NCBI RefSeq assembly: GCF_003143755.1
Contig: NZ_QFRI01000002.1
Span: 419,953 to 483,952, forward strand
Origin: Algibacter marinivivus
GTDB taxonomy: Bacteria; Bacteroidota; Bacteroidia; Flavobacteriales; Flavobacteriaceae
DNA: 64,000 nucleotides
Direction of reading: 5' to 3'
Below are positions 17,346-27,100 of the stretch, in pieces. Each line of letters opens with the position of its first letter. The first letter of the stretch is position 1. A program made the position numbers and the translations under genes. A model generated the notes under the pieces. The model ran no database searches and was not told where the DNA came from. It worked only from the letters and a program-made list of their open reading frames with translations.

Positions 17346-17885
17346 TTATTTCAATTTATCAGCATGAAGCTTTCTTAATTTTGATAATTTTGGCGTAATT
17401 ACAAAACTGCAATAGCCTTGTTCTTGATTATTTCTATAATAATCTTGATGCTCTTTTTCAGCTTCATAAAAAATATCTAAAGGGGATATTTCTGTAACTA
17501 TTGCGGCTTCATAATACGGCGACACTTCTTTTACCACAATTTTAGCAATTTCGTTTTGAGCCTCATCATGATAATAAATTACCGAACGGTACTGTGTACC
17601 TATATCTCCTCCTTGTTTATTCAGTGTTGTAGGATCGTGAGTGGTCATAAAAATGACTAAAATATCTTCATAAGAAATAATATTAGTATCAAACTCAATT
17701 TGAATAACTTCGGCATGTCCAGTTAATCCAGAGCATATTTCACGATAGGTTGGATGCCCTGGAACATTACCTCCTGAGTATCCTGATACTACTTTTTCTA
17801 CACCTTTTATTTCTTGAAATATTGCTTCAGTACACCAAAAACATCCACCACCAAATGTGGCTAATTGCAAGTTTTTATTGCTCAT
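17346..17885 (-). CDS. msrA: Peptide-methionine (S)-S-oxide reductase MsrA
   Basis: A 179-aa canonical MsrA: active site GGGCFWCTEAIF (Cys15, with Cys18 next to it), GYSGGNVPGHPTY, GHAEVIQIEFD, HDPTTLNKQGGDIGTQYRS. It differs from the other canonical copy (14.2 kb) by the GCFWC motif and by a C-terminal KLRKLHADKLK extension. Its start overlaps the msrB stop by 11 bp, so MsrB and MsrA are made from the same message. A fragment AAAGGGAT lies just before the ATG. Confidence 0.95.
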   Translation of the reverse strand: MSNKNLQLATFGGGCFWCTEAIFQEIKGVEKVVSGYSGGNVPGHPTYREICSGLTGHAEVIQIEFDTNIISYEDILVIFMTTHDPTTLNKQGGDIGTQYRSVIYYHDEAQNEIAKIVVKEVSPYYEAAIVTEISPLDIFYEAEKEHQDYYRNNQEQGYCSFVITPKLSKLRKLHADKLK

Positions 17886-18336
17886 TAATTATCCCTTTCT
17901 CTAACTGCATAGATTCTGAATTAATACAATATCGCAATCCACTAGGTTCTGGTCCATCAGGAAACACGTGTCCTAAATGAGCATCACAAGTATTACACAT
18001 AACCTCTACCCTAACCATACCAAATGCTGTGTCTCGCTCATATTTAATGGCGTTTTCTTTAATAGGTTGTGTAAAACTAGGCCAGCCTGTACCGGATTCA
18101 AACTTAATAGTAGAATCAAACAACGATGTATTACAACACACACAGTTATATTTACCAGCTTCGTGAATACTACAAAGTGCTCCACTATGAGGTCGTTCCG
18201 TACCTTTTAATCTTGTTATTCGAAATTGTTCTGGAGTTAACTGAGATTGCCATTCGGTTTCAGTTTTTTCAACTCGCTTGTCTGGAGTTGGATTTCCTTT
18301 TACGGAAAAGTTGATAACTTTTTTCCAAGTAAGCAT
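17875..18336 (-). CDS. msrB: Peptide-methionine (R)-S-oxide reductase MsrB
   Basis: A 153-aa cytosolic MsrB, first gene of the redox operon. The catalytic Cys is in GLRYCINS (Cys137). A four-Cys zinc site is visible as CVCC and CNTCDAH, and the family blocks SGTGWPSF and HLGHVFPDGP are intact. A second Cys for resolving (Cys55, GALCSIH) is plausible. Upstream a TATCTTTA sequence at 18384-18391 on the minus strand is a 7/8 match to TAnnTTTG, and GAAAGGA sits before the ATG. Confidence 0.95.
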   Translation of the reverse strand: MLTWKKVINFSVKGNPTPDKRVEKTETEWQSQLTPEQFRITRLKGTERPHSGALCSIHEAGKYNCVCCNTSLFDSTIKFESGTGWPSFTQPIKENAIKYERDTAFGMVRVEVMCNTCDAHLGHVFPDGPEPSGLRYCINSESMQLEKGIINEQ

Positions 18337-18383
18337 AATATGGTCCTTTCTTTTTTAGTTAATTATAATATGCTTTTTCAACA

Positions 18384-18391
18384 TAAAGATA
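18384..18391 (-). promoter_or_regulatory. Possible -7 element for the redox operon
   Basis: On the minus strand TATCTTTA, a 7/8 match to TAnnTTTG, 48 bp upstream of msrB, the first gene. It is the only good candidate upstream of the operon, but the -33 half is unclear. Confidence 0.35.
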
Positions 18392-18514
18392 GTCGAAAAT
18401 TTATTCAAAAGCTTACAGTTTTAATATTTATAACCGTTATTGAATGCTACGGAAAGAAATAAAACAATTTATACATATTTTATTGTTCTTATATGCTAAA
18501 AATCCATTAAAAAG

Positions 18515-18546
18515 AAAAAGCCTGATGAAAATTCATCAGGCTTTTT
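18515..18546. terminator. Bidirectional terminator after the tRNA pair
   Basis: AAAAAGCCTGATGAAAATTC-type stem with its inverted half ending in a run of T on both strands. It follows the minus-strand tRNA-Ser/tRNA-Pro unit; the tRNA CCA end is 2 bp away. Confidence 0.85.
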
Positions 18547-18623
18547 GGTCGGGGTGGCAGGATTCGAACCTGCGGCCTCCACGTCCCAAACGTGGCGCGA
18601 TAACCGGGCTACGCTACACCCCG
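18546..18623 (-). tRNA. tRNA-Pro (TGG)
   Basis: Minus-strand cloverleaf with acceptor CGGGGTG/CACCCCG, D arm, anticodon loop TTTGGGA (anticodon TGG), and T arm GCAGGTTCGAATCCTGC. The 3' CCA is encoded. Together with the next tRNA it forms one short transcript. Confidence 0.97.
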
Positions 18624-18652
18624 AAATAGTTATCAGTTTTAAAATATAGTTG

Positions 18653-18741
18653 CGGAGAGACAGGGATTCGAACCCTGGGTACCTATTTCTAGGTACGACG
18701 ATTTAGCAAACCGCTCCTTTCGGCCACTCAGGCACCTCTCC
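18653..18741 (-). tRNA. tRNA-Ser (GCT)
   Basis: Minus-strand 89-nt cloverleaf with acceptor GGAGAGG/TCTCTCC, a long variable arm (GTACCTAGAAATAGGTAC) typical of tRNA-Ser, anticodon loop TTGCTAA (anticodon GCT), and T arm CAGGGTTCGAATCCCTG. CCA is not encoded. Confidence 0.97.
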
Positions 18742-18841
18742 AGTAATTTTTATATGAACTAAACATTTAATTTTAAATGCGGATGCAAATTTAGTTTTTC
18801 ATCTTAAAGAACACAAGCATTTTCTTTGTTTTTTTTCTATT

Positions 18842-20896
18842 TTATTCAGGGTATTCTATTCGCAAGTGATAAATATTTGCAAGCTTGTGTTTTAAAACTT
18901 TTTTTATAGATTGAATTTCTTTAAAAGTAATATTTGCGTTTAAAAATTGCCCCTCTTCTATTTGCTTATTTATTATATTCTCTACAAAAGCTTCAATCTT
19001 AGTTGATGTGGGTTCTTTTAAACTTTTTGACGCAGCCTCTATGCTATCGCACATCATTAATATAGCTGTTTCTTTACTAAATGGTTTAGGGCCTGGGTAA
19101 CTAAAATCTATTTTATCTATATTTTCCTCTGGATAATCCTTTTGCTGTTGCTTATAAAAATAGTAAACCACACTTGTGCCATGGTGAGTTCTAATAAAAT
19201 CGATTACTCTATCTGGTAAATTATTTTTCCTCGCTATCTCGATACCATTAATAACATGATCTGTTATAATTCTTGCACTTTCTTTAGAAGATAACTCATC
19301 ATGAGGATTAATACCTGTCGACTGATTTTCAGTGTAATATGTTGGATTTTTCATTTTACCAATGTCATGGTACAATGCCCCTACTCGAACTAACATAGCA
19401 TTAGCTCCTATTTCATTTGCTGAAGCTTCAGCTAGATTTGCAACGTTTAAAGAATGATGAAACGTTCCTGGTGCCTTGTTTGATAATTCCTTAAGTAATT
19501 TAGTATTCGTATCAGACAATTCTAAAAGTGAAACATCTGAAACTAATCCAAATAATTTTTCAAAAGCATAAATTAATGGTTGAACAAATAACGTTGCTAA
19601 CCCACACAAAACAAACCATATAAACGTTTCCCATTTAAGTGTTTCAACACTTCCTTCATGAATGACTGAAAAAGCAAAATAAGCAATAATATATATAAGT
19701 GTTATTTGCCCTACTGATATAAATAAATTAGCACGTTTATACAATTCCGAGACCGTTAGAATAGTTACAATTCCTGCTATAATCTGAAGAAACATATATT
19801 CATAACTATTAGGCACTATAAACCCCAATAAGAGTACTGTAAGTACATGAGCAAACAAGCCTAACCTTGCATCAAAAAAAGCTTTAAAAACTAAAGGTAG
19901 TATACAAATAGGCACTATATAAATATACTTTGAATCATAATTAACTACTAGTGTAGTTATAAATATCATCAATGAGATATTGAAAAATATGAACGTAACT
20001 TTTGTGTTATTTTCAAAAACTTCAACTCTATATTTTCTTAAAAACAATAGCAACATCAATAATGCTAGAGCAACTAATAAAGTGTAAGCAAATAGCACCC
20101 AATTATAACTTGCTTCATTCCAAACTTGTGATTCATATTCGGACTGTAGCGATTTTAGAATTTGATATTTATCACCCTCAACAACCTCACCTTTAGAAAC
20201 AATTAAGGTTTCTTTAGCTACACTACCTCTGGTAAAAGAAATTCTACTTAAATCGTCTTGAACAACTTTATCAGTAAATGTTTTATTATATGTTAAGCTT
20301 GGTTCAACTAAATCAAAAAATAAAGCAACAAATTTTGTTTCAAAATTTGATAAACCCTTTTTAGCTAACACATCATCTATAACAGATTTGACTTCATTTT
20401 GTTTAATTAAACTTGAATAAAACCCCTCTTGGATTTTTTCTCTACCATCAAGAATAACAATAGATCTATCTTTAGGAAAATCATAGTTTTCATTTAAAAC
20501 ACCGTAACTATATAGCTCTGAAATAATATTTTTACCCGTATTGAATAATTTATCTGAGAGATAATTTGGTAAAGTATCTGAAAAAGTAGTTTTAAAAACA
20601 CCTTCATAGGCATCACTAACTTTTCCTTTTATTGAATTATCTAAATCAAAATATAATACAGCATTATCAGAAATGCTCTTTTTTTCTAAAACTAATTCTT
20701 TATCAGTTTTTTTAATTGCAAAATCAAAAGGAGCTTGTAAACTTTCAGATTGCCAGGGCTTGCCTTTTTCAAAATTGTATTTGAATTTTCCACTTTTAGG
20801 AAACAAATAGACAATTAAAAAGGTTGTACATATAAATAACAAACCTTTATAAATTAAGGAATGATTTCTATATAGTTTGTTTATGAAGTCTTTCAT
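18842..20896 (-). CDS. 7TM-HD family phosphohydrolase (PgpH-like)
   Basis: A 684-aa membrane protein with an extracytoplasmic N-terminal region (about 30-270), seven transmembrane helices (about 270-470) and a cytoplasmic HD domain with HHSLNVANLAE, ALYHDIGKMKNP (His-Asp near residue 509) and HHGTSV. The Firmicute homologue PgpH hydrolyses c-di-AMP, so the same role is likely here. Its minus-strand orientation and divergent start put a 119-bp promoter gap between it and the thiolase gene. Confidence 0.92.
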   Translation of the reverse strand: MKDFINKLYRNHSLIYKGLLFICTTFLIVYLFPKSGKFKYNFEKGKPWQSESLQAPFDFAIKKTDKELVLEKKSISDNAVLYFDLDNSIKGKVSDAYEGVFKTTFSDTLPNYLSDKLFNTGKNIISELYSYGVLNENYDFPKDRSIVILDGREKIQEGFYSSLIKQNEVKSVIDDVLAKKGLSNFETKFVALFFDLVEPSLTYNKTFTDKVVQDDLSRISFTRGSVAKETLIVSKGEVVEGDKYQILKSLQSEYESQVWNEASYNWVLFAYTLLVALALLMLLLFLRKYRVEVFENNTKVTFIFFNISLMIFITTLVVNYDSKYIYIVPICILPLVFKAFFDARLGLFAHVLTVLLLGFIVPNSYEYMFLQIIAGIVTILTVSELYKRANLFISVGQITLIYIIAYFAFSVIHEGSVETLKWETFIWFVLCGLATLFVQPLIYAFEKLFGLVSDVSLLELSDTNTKLLKELSNKAPGTFHHSLNVANLAEASANEIGANAMLVRVGALYHDIGKMKNPTYYTENQSTGINPHDELSSKESARIITDHVINGIEIARKNNLPDRVIDFIRTHHGTSVVYYFYKQQQKDYPEENIDKIDFSYPGPKPFSKETAILMMCDSIEAASKSLKEPTSTKIEAFVENIINKQIEEGQFLNANITFKEIQSIKKVLKHKLANIYHLRIEYPE

Positions 20897-20980
20897 TTAG
20901 ATACCAAATGTAATAAATTTATAAGCTTTTACCATTTTTTATAATACTCTAATCTTTCAAATTTCTACCAAAAAAAACGT

Positions 20981-20988
20981 TATTTTCG
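20981..20988 (+). promoter_or_regulatory. Bacteroidota -7 promoter element
   Basis: TATTTTCG, a 7/8 match to TAnnTTTG, 27 bp before the thiolase start codon. The -33 element is not clear. Confidence 0.35.
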
Positions 20989-21015
20989 CATGTACTAAAC
21001 TAAAACTTTAGAATA

Positions 21016-22194
21016 ATGAATAAAGAAGTTGTTATTGTTTCAGCAGCAAGAACTCCAATAGGTAGTTTTCTAGGGGCTTTATCTACTGTTCCTGCTCCAA
21101 AATTAGGAGCTATTGCCATACAAGGTGCTTTAAATAAAATAAATTTAAAGCCAGAGCTGGTAGAAGAAGTTTTAATGGGTAATGTTGTTCAAGCTGGCAC
21201 TGGACAAGCGCCTGCAAGACAAGCAGCAATATATGCTGGTATCCCTAATACGGTACCTTGTACTACTATAAATAAAGTTTGTGCTTCTGGAATGAAAACA
21301 GTTATGCAAGCTGCACAATCTATCGCTTTAGGTGATACACATATTGTTGTTGCTGGTGGTATGGAAAATATGAGTCTAATTCCTCATTACATACATGCAA
21401 GAAGTTCAACAAAATTTGGACCAGCTACATTAATTGATGGTATGCAAAAAGATGGTTTAGTTGATGCTTATGATGAAAATGCTATGGGTGTATGCGCTGA
21501 TGCGTGTGCGGTTAAATATGAATTCTCAAGAGAAGAACAAGATGCTTATGCTATCCAATCCTACGAACGCTCATCTGCCGCTTGGGAATCAGGAAAATTT
21601 AATAATGAAGTTGTTCCTGTTGAAGTTCCGCAGCGCAGAGGAGAACCAATAATTGTTTCTAAAGATGAAGAATACACGAACGTAAGAATGGATAAAATAC
21701 CGCAATTACGTCCAGCTTTCACCAAAGATGGTACCGTAACTGCTGCTAATGCTTCTACAATAAATGATGGTGCTGGTGCTATGGTGTTAATGAGTAAAGA
21801 GAAAGCCGAAGAATTAGGTTTAAAACCTCTTGCCACAATTAAAAGTTATGCAGATGCGGCACATGAACCAGAATGGTTTACTACCGCTCCAGCAAAAGCT
21901 TTACCAAAAGCATTAGATAAAGCTAATATTTCTATAGATGATGTTGATTTTTTCGAGTTTAATGAAGCTTTCTCTGTGGTTGGACTAGCTAATATGAAAA
22001 TTTTAGGATTAACAGATAAAAATGTAAATATTAATGGTGGTGCTGTTTCTCTTGGACACCCTCTTGGATGCTCTGGTGTTAGAATACTTATCACCTTATT
22101 AAATGTTTTAGAACAAAATAATGCTAAAATTGGAGCTGCAGCTATTTGTAATGGTGGTGGTGGTGCTTCAGCAATGATTATTGAACGTAACTAA
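21016..22194 (+). CDS. Acetyl-CoA C-acetyltransferase (thiolase)
   Basis: A 392-aa biosynthetic-type thiolase that joins two acetyl-CoA or cleaves acetoacetyl-CoA. The nucleophilic Cys is in NKVCASGMKT (about residue 89), the His in VSLGHPLGCSG (about 353) and the second Cys in AICNGGGGAS (about 383). The length is the usual one. It starts 27 bp after a promoter element and ends 9 bp before the NlpC/P60 gene, with which it probably shares a transcript. Exact pathway (fatty-acid or ketone-body related) is not shown by context. Confidence 0.95.
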   Translation: MNKEVVIVSAARTPIGSFLGALSTVPAPKLGAIAIQGALNKINLKPELVEEVLMGNVVQAGTGQAPARQAAIYAGIPNTVPCTTINKVCASGMKTVMQAAQSIALGDTHIVVAGGMENMSLIPHYIHARSSTKFGPATLIDGMQKDGLVDAYDENAMGVCADACAVKYEFSREEQDAYAIQSYERSSAAWESGKFNNEVVPVEVPQRRGEPIIVSKDEEYTNVRMDKIPQLRPAFTKDGTVTAANASTINDGAGAMVLMSKEKAEELGLKPLATIKSYADAAHEPEWFTTAPAKALPKALDKANISIDDVDFFEFNEAFSVVGLANMKILGLTDKNVNINGGAVSLGHPLGCSGVRILITLLNVLEQNNAKIGAAAICNGGGGASAMIIERN

Positions 22195-22203
22195 TAGTAT
22201 TTA

Positions 22204-22953
22204 ATGCAATACGGTATTTGTAATTTAAGCATTGTTCCGCTTCGATATGAGCCTGCAGACACAAGTGAACTCGTTTCTCAAGTGATTTATGGTGATTTCT
22301 TTAAAATATTAGAGAAACGCAAGAAATGGAGCAAAATAAGATTGGCTTTTGATAAATATGAAGGGTGGATTGACAATAAACAATACTTTGAGATTTCTGA
22401 AAATCAATATAAATCCTTAGCTAAAGAGGATCCCATACTATCTACGGACCTAGTTGAATTTATTGAAGATGAAAACAATCAAATATTTCCAATAAGTATT
22501 GGATCCTGCTTGAATGGACTTTCACTTTTAAATCATAAATATGAAGGTAACTCAATTAATGAAAAAATTGAGAAATCTAACATTATACAAACTGCATTTA
22601 CTTTTCTAAATGCTCCATATTTATGGGGAGGAAAAACACCTTTCGGAATTGATTGTTCTGGTTTTACGCAAATGGTTTATAAACTAAACGGCTATAAACT
22701 TTTACGCGATGCATCACAACAAGCTACACAAGGAGAAGCATTAAGCTTTATAGAAGAAAGTGAGCCTGGGGATTTAGCCTTTTTTGATAATAGCGAAGGT
22801 GCAATAATTCATGTTGGTATTATAATGAAAGATAACTATATTATACATGCTCATGGCAAGGTCAGAATAGATCGCTTAGACCACTCAGGCATATATAATG
22901 TTGACAAAAATGAACATACTCACAAGCTTAGAGTAATTAAAAAAATTATATAA
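22204..22953 (+). CDS. C40 family (NlpC/P60) peptidase with SH3-like domain
   Basis: A 249-aa cell-wall peptidase that would cut stem peptides of peptidoglycan. An SH3-like region fills about residues 10-70, and an NlpC/P60 domain about 110-249 has Cys in WGGKTPFGIDCSGFTQ and His in AIIHVGI and IIHAHGKVR. There is no signal peptide, which is common in this Bacteroidota family, so export route or cytosolic recycling is open. Co-transcribed with the thiolase gene; a strong terminator follows the stop. Confidence 0.9.
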   Translation: MQYGICNLSIVPLRYEPADTSELVSQVIYGDFFKILEKRKKWSKIRLAFDKYEGWIDNKQYFEISENQYKSLAKEDPILSTDLVEFIEDENNQIFPISIGSCLNGLSLLNHKYEGNSINEKIEKSNIIQTAFTFLNAPYLWGGKTPFGIDCSGFTQMVYKLNGYKLLRDASQQATQGEALSFIEESEPGDLAFFDNSEGAIIHVGIIMKDNYIIHAHGKVRIDRLDHSGIYNVDKNEHTHKLRVIKKII

Positions 22954-22980
22954 AAAAGCCGCTAATTAGCGGCTTTTTTA
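22952..22980. terminator. Bidirectional terminator
   Basis: AAAAAAGCCGCTAATTAGCG-type perfect stem with flanking A and T runs, between convergent genes. Confidence 0.88.
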
Positions 22981-23001
22981 TTTTAAGTTTAGAGAGAAAA
23001 A

Positions 23002-24255
23002 CTATTCTCCTCCAGCCATAGCTTCTATTTTAGCACCAACTTCTTTTGCTTTTTCAGTTTCTCCTAATGCGTTATATATATTCTTTAATTGAACAAAAAT
23101 ATCAGAATTAGCTTCTGGGTTTTTATCAATAAATGTTGTTAAAATTGCAGCACCCTTTTCAAATAAAGCATTTTTTTCTCCTTTTAACACTTCATATTTC
23201 GCATCATCAGCTTTACTCATCCCTAATTTTCCCATTTCTTCAATTACAACATTTCCCTTTTCAATAAATAAATTTGAAAGATTTAAAGCTGCATTAGAGT
23301 AAGTAGGATCTATACTTAAAACTTTCTCGAAAGAATTTTGAGCATTATCTAAATCTCCTTTATTCATATTTACCACACCAACATTATAGTGCAATGTTGC
23401 ATTTCCAGGATCTTTAGTAAGAGCTTCTTCAATTAAAGACTTAAATTTATCTTCATCTTTTAATTGAAGATAAATATTAGCTTCATTAATAATCAAATCA
23501 ACATTTTCTGGATTCTCTGCTCTGGCATCTTTTATAGCATCAAGGGCTTTCTCATTATCACCTTTTGAAATGTAAATTAATGCAATATTTTTTACAATCT
23601 CCGGTTTTTTTGATTCCGTAAAACGCTCACCTGGTTTTATATGACTTCCTGCCTTAATATATAAATCTCGTGTAGACTTATCCAAAGTTACTTCCTTACC
23701 GGAATCTTTTTCAGTAGCAAAATAAACTTTATCAGCTCCATTATAATTTAAATCTCTAAGTTCTTCATATAATTTTAATGCTCTGTCATATTTTTTAACA
23801 TTAACGGCAGTTGCTGCTGCATAATACAAAAAAGTTGTATCCGATTCTCTTAGTCTATATGTACGTTCAAAAAGATTAGACGCTAAATCATAGTCTTTTT
23901 TATTATAGGCATCATTACCTTTTGTTAAAAAATTATTGTACATATTATTTTTTAACGCTTTAACCTCAGATTTATATTCACCTTTAACTTCTTTCAAGCT
24001 TTCAAGTGCTTGATTGATATCTTTGGAATTACCATTACCATCTGAATAAAGCGCTAAACTATTTAAATAATAATATTTTGCTTTAAGGCTTTCATCCATT
24101 GAAGGCATAAGACTTTCAGCAATTTTTAATGCTTCTTTTGCTGCCGCAAAATTTTTGCTTTTAATAGCTTTTTCAACTGTTTTCAATTCTTTCTTTTGAG
24201 AAAATGAAAACGCACTTACAAACAATGCTAAAGCTATAATAATTTGTTTTTTCAT
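23002..24255 (-). CDS. Tetratricopeptide-repeat periplasmic protein
   Basis: A 417-aa protein with a signal peptide (MKKQIIIALALFVSAFSFSQ) and several TPR units, the clearest around GDNEKALDAIKDAR, DPGNATLHYNVGVVN and YSNAALNLSNLF. TPRs mediate protein contact, so an outer-envelope scaffold role is likely. It lies 31 bp downstream of gyrA on the same strand and could share its transcript. No enzyme motif. Confidence 0.88.
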   Translation of the reverse strand: MKKQIIIALALFVSAFSFSQKKELKTVEKAIKSKNFAAAKEALKIAESLMPSMDESLKAKYYYLNSLALYSDGNGNSKDINQALESLKEVKGEYKSEVKALKNNMYNNFLTKGNDAYNKKDYDLASNLFERTYRLRESDTTFLYYAAATAVNVKKYDRALKLYEELRDLNYNGADKVYFATEKDSGKEVTLDKSTRDLYIKAGSHIKPGERFTESKKPEIVKNIALIYISKGDNEKALDAIKDARAENPENVDLIINEANIYLQLKDEDKFKSLIEEALTKDPGNATLHYNVGVVNMNKGDLDNAQNSFEKVLSIDPTYSNAALNLSNLFIEKGNVVIEEMGKLGMSKADDAKYEVLKGEKNALFEKGAAILTTFIDKNPEANSDIFVQLKNIYNALGETEKAKEVGAKIEAMAGGE

Positions 24256-24286
24256 TTTAAATAATATTAAGTTTTAATTTTAAGTG

Positions 24287-26839
24287 TTATTTATCTTCAG
24301 TATCAGTATCAAGAGTTGTGCCATCTTCAGAAACGTCAGTGTTTTCAGCATCTTCAGCAACTATAATATTCCCATCTTCATCCAATTCAACCTCATCTTC
24401 ATCATGCATTACTTTCGCAACAGCTGCTATAGAATCACTTCCCTTTAAGTTAATTAACTTAACACCTTGAGTAGCTCTACCCATAACTCTCAAATCTTTA
24501 ACCGCCATTCTAATTGCAATTCCAGATTTATTGATAATCATTAAGTCATCATCATCAGTTACATTCTTGATTGACACTAAGTTACCCGTTTTTTCTGTAA
24601 TAGAAATGGTTTTAACACCTTTTCCTCCACGATTAGTAATACGGTAATCTTCTAAACTAGAACGTTTTCCATAACCATTCTCAGATACTACAAGCACATT
24701 ACTTTCCATATCATCAACAGCAATCATACCAATAACCTCATCATTTTTTTCATCTTGTAGACGAATTCCTCTAACTCCTGAAGCACCACGTCCCATTGGC
24801 CTTGTTTTTGCTTCTTCAAAACGAATGGCTTTACCAGACTTTAATGCTAGCATCACTTGACTCTCACCAGTTGTTAATTTAGCTTCTAATAATACATCAT
24901 CATCTTTAATTGTAATAGCGTTAATACCGTTTGTTCTTGGACGAGAGTATTGCTCCAGAGATGTTTTCTTAACCTGACCTTTTTTAGTAGCCATAATTAC
25001 ATAATGACTATTAATATAATCTTCATCTTTTAAATCTTGAGTACAAATGAAAGCCATCACTTTATCATCTTGCTCAATATTAATTAGATTTTGAATGGCT
25101 CTACCTTTTGATGTTTTACTACCTTCAGGAATTTCGTAGACACGCATCCAGAAACACTTTCCTTTTTGTGTAAAGAACAACATGTATTGATGATTAGTAC
25201 CAACAAATAAATGCTCTAAGAAGTCTTCATTACGTGTTGTTGATGCTTTTTGACCAACGCCACCTCTATTCTGCGTTTTGTATTCTGTTAAAGATGTACG
25301 TTTAATATATCCAGCATGAGAAATTGTGATAACCACTTTCTCGTTAGGTATCATATCTTCAATACTTAAATCGCCACCTGCATATTCAATTACTGAACGA
25401 CGCTCATCTCCATACTTATCTCTAACAACTTCTAACTCATCTTTTATGATATCCATTCGACGTTCTTTCTTATCTAAGATATCTTTTAAATCGATGATGG
25501 TTTTCATGATTTCCTCATACTCAGAACGCAATTTATCTTGCTCTAAACCAGTTAGCTGACGCAATCTCATTTCAACAATTGCTTTAGCTTGAATTTCTGA
25601 TAGTTTAAAACGTTCAATTAAATTTGCTCTAGCTTCATCAGCGTTTGAAGATGCCCTGATAATTTTTATAACTTCATCTATGTTATCAGATGCAATTATT
25701 AAACCTTCTAAAATGTGTGCTCTTTCCTCTGCTTTACGCAATTCATAAGTTGTTCTTCTTACAACAACTTCATGCCTGTGCTCAACAAAGTAATGAATTA
25801 ATTCTTTTAAGTTTAATAACTGAGGACGACCATTCACTAATGCAATGTTATTTACACTAAATGAGGATTGTAGCGCAGTGTATTTAAATAATTTATTTAA
25901 AACAATGTTAGGAATTGCATCACGTTTTAAAACGTAAACTATACGCATTCCGTTTCTATCAGATTCATCACGAATAAGAGAAATACCTTCAAGTTTTTTA
26001 TCGTTTACCAAATCAGCAGTTTTCTTAATCATGTCTGCTTTATTCACTTGGTAAGGAATCTCATCAACAATGATGCATTCACGACCGTTAACTTCTTCAA
26101 TATTAGCTTTAGCACGCATAACAATACGACCTCTACCAGTATGAAAAGCCTCTTTTACACCGTCGTAGCCATAAATAGTTCCTCCTGTTGGAAAATCAGG
26201 CGCTTTAACATGCTGTATAAGCTCATCAATTTCTATATCATTATTATCGATATAAGCTATTGTTCCGTTTACAACCTCCGTAAGATTATGTGGTGGCATA
26301 TTAGTTGCCATACCTACAGCAATACCTGATGCCCCATTTACTAATAACCCAGGAATACGCGTTGGCAAAACTGTTGGCTCTTGAAGTGTATCATCAAAAT
26401 TTAATTTATGATCTACAGTCTCCTTTTCAATATCTGCCAACATGTCTTCAGATATTTTACGCATACGCGCTTCTGTATAACGCATTGCTGCCGGACTATC
26501 TCCATCAATAGATCCAAAATTTCCTTGTCCATCTACGAGCATGTAACGTAAACTCCACTCTTGAGCCATACGTACCATGGCATCATAAACCGAAGTATCC
26601 CCATGTGGGTGATATTTACCTAAAACTTCTCCAACTATTCTTGCGGATTTTTTATGTGCTGAATTTGCTCTAACACCTAATTCATGCATACCATAAAGCA
26701 CACGTCTATGAACTGGTTTTAATCCATCTCTTACATCTGGTAAAGCACGTGACACAATGACCGACATTGAATAATCAATATATGCCGATTTCATCTCATC
26801 CTCAATATTAATAGGGATCAATTTCTCTCCTTCTGCCAT
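24287..26839 (-). CDS. gyrA: DNA gyrase subunit A
   Basis: An 850-aa type IIA topoisomerase subunit that introduces negative supercoils with GyrB. The catalytic Tyr is in [10 protein letters not shown] (about residue 121). The quinolone region reads [15 protein letters not shown], with Thr at the position of E. coli Ser83 and Asp kept at 87, an ordinary non-resistant state. GyrA-box-like NRGGKGVKT lies in the C-terminal beta-pinwheel. It ends in a long acidic tail (about 40 residues, Asp/Glu-rich), typical of Bacteroidota GyrA. Confidence 0.97.
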   Translation of the reverse strand: MAEGEKLIPINIEDEMKSAYIDYSMSVIVSRALPDVRDGLKPVHRRVLYGMHELGVRANSAHKKSARIVGEVLGKYHPHGDTSVYDAMVRMAQEWSLRYMLVDGQGNFGSIDGDSPAAMRYTEARMRKISEDMLADIEKETVDHKLNFDDTLQEPTVLPTRIPGLLVNGASGIAVGMATNMPPHNLTEVVNGTIAYIDNNDIEIDELIQHVKAPDFPTGGTIYGYDGVKEAFHTGRGRIVMRAKANIEEVNGRECIIVDEIPYQVNKADMIKKTADLVNDKKLEGISLIRDESDRNGMRIVYVLKRDAIPNIVLNKLFKYTALQSSFSVNNIALVNGRPQLLNLKELIHYFVEHRHEVVVRRTTYELRKAEERAHILEGLIIASDNIDEVIKIIRASSNADEARANLIERFKLSEIQAKAIVEMRLRQLTGLEQDKLRSEYEEIMKTIIDLKDILDKKERRMDIIKDELEVVRDKYGDERRSVIEYAGGDLSIEDMIPNEKVVITISHAGYIKRTSLTEYKTQNRGGVGQKASTTRNEDFLEHLFVGTNHQYMLFFTQKGKCFWMRVYEIPEGSKTSKGRAIQNLINIEQDDKVMAFICTQDLKDEDYINSHYVIMATKKGQVKKTSLEQYSRPRTNGINAITIKDDDVLLEAKLTTGESQVMLALKSGKAIRFEEAKTRPMGRGASGVRGIRLQDEKNDEVIGMIAVDDMESNVLVVSENGYGKRSSLEDYRITNRGGKGVKTISITEKTGNLVSIKNVTDDDDLMIINKSGIAIRMAVKDLRVMGRATQGVKLINLKGSDSIAAVAKVMHDEDEVELDEDGNIIVAEDAENTDVSEDGTTLDTDTEDK

Positions 26840-27100
26840 AAATAATTTAATTTAATTTTATGTGATTTTCAAAACATGCTAATATAAGAATTTCGATAGT
26901 CATAGTAAGACTATCAAGCTTCCTTTTTCATGTTATTTATTAACAATTTTAACGACTTATTTAGTTAATAAGTATGCATGCTAAAATTTTGATTTTATAA
27001 AGTTTTTTTTGTCAATTAGCATTTTACAGACAATTTAAGGTACAGTTTTTGTCTTAAGTAAAATGTTTTACTATTTTTAATGCAGAAAGGATAAAAGAAT

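Noticed and set aside
26461-26600. Quinolone resistance in gyrA
   Set aside because: The region keeps Asp at position 87 and has Thr at 83, the common wild-type state.
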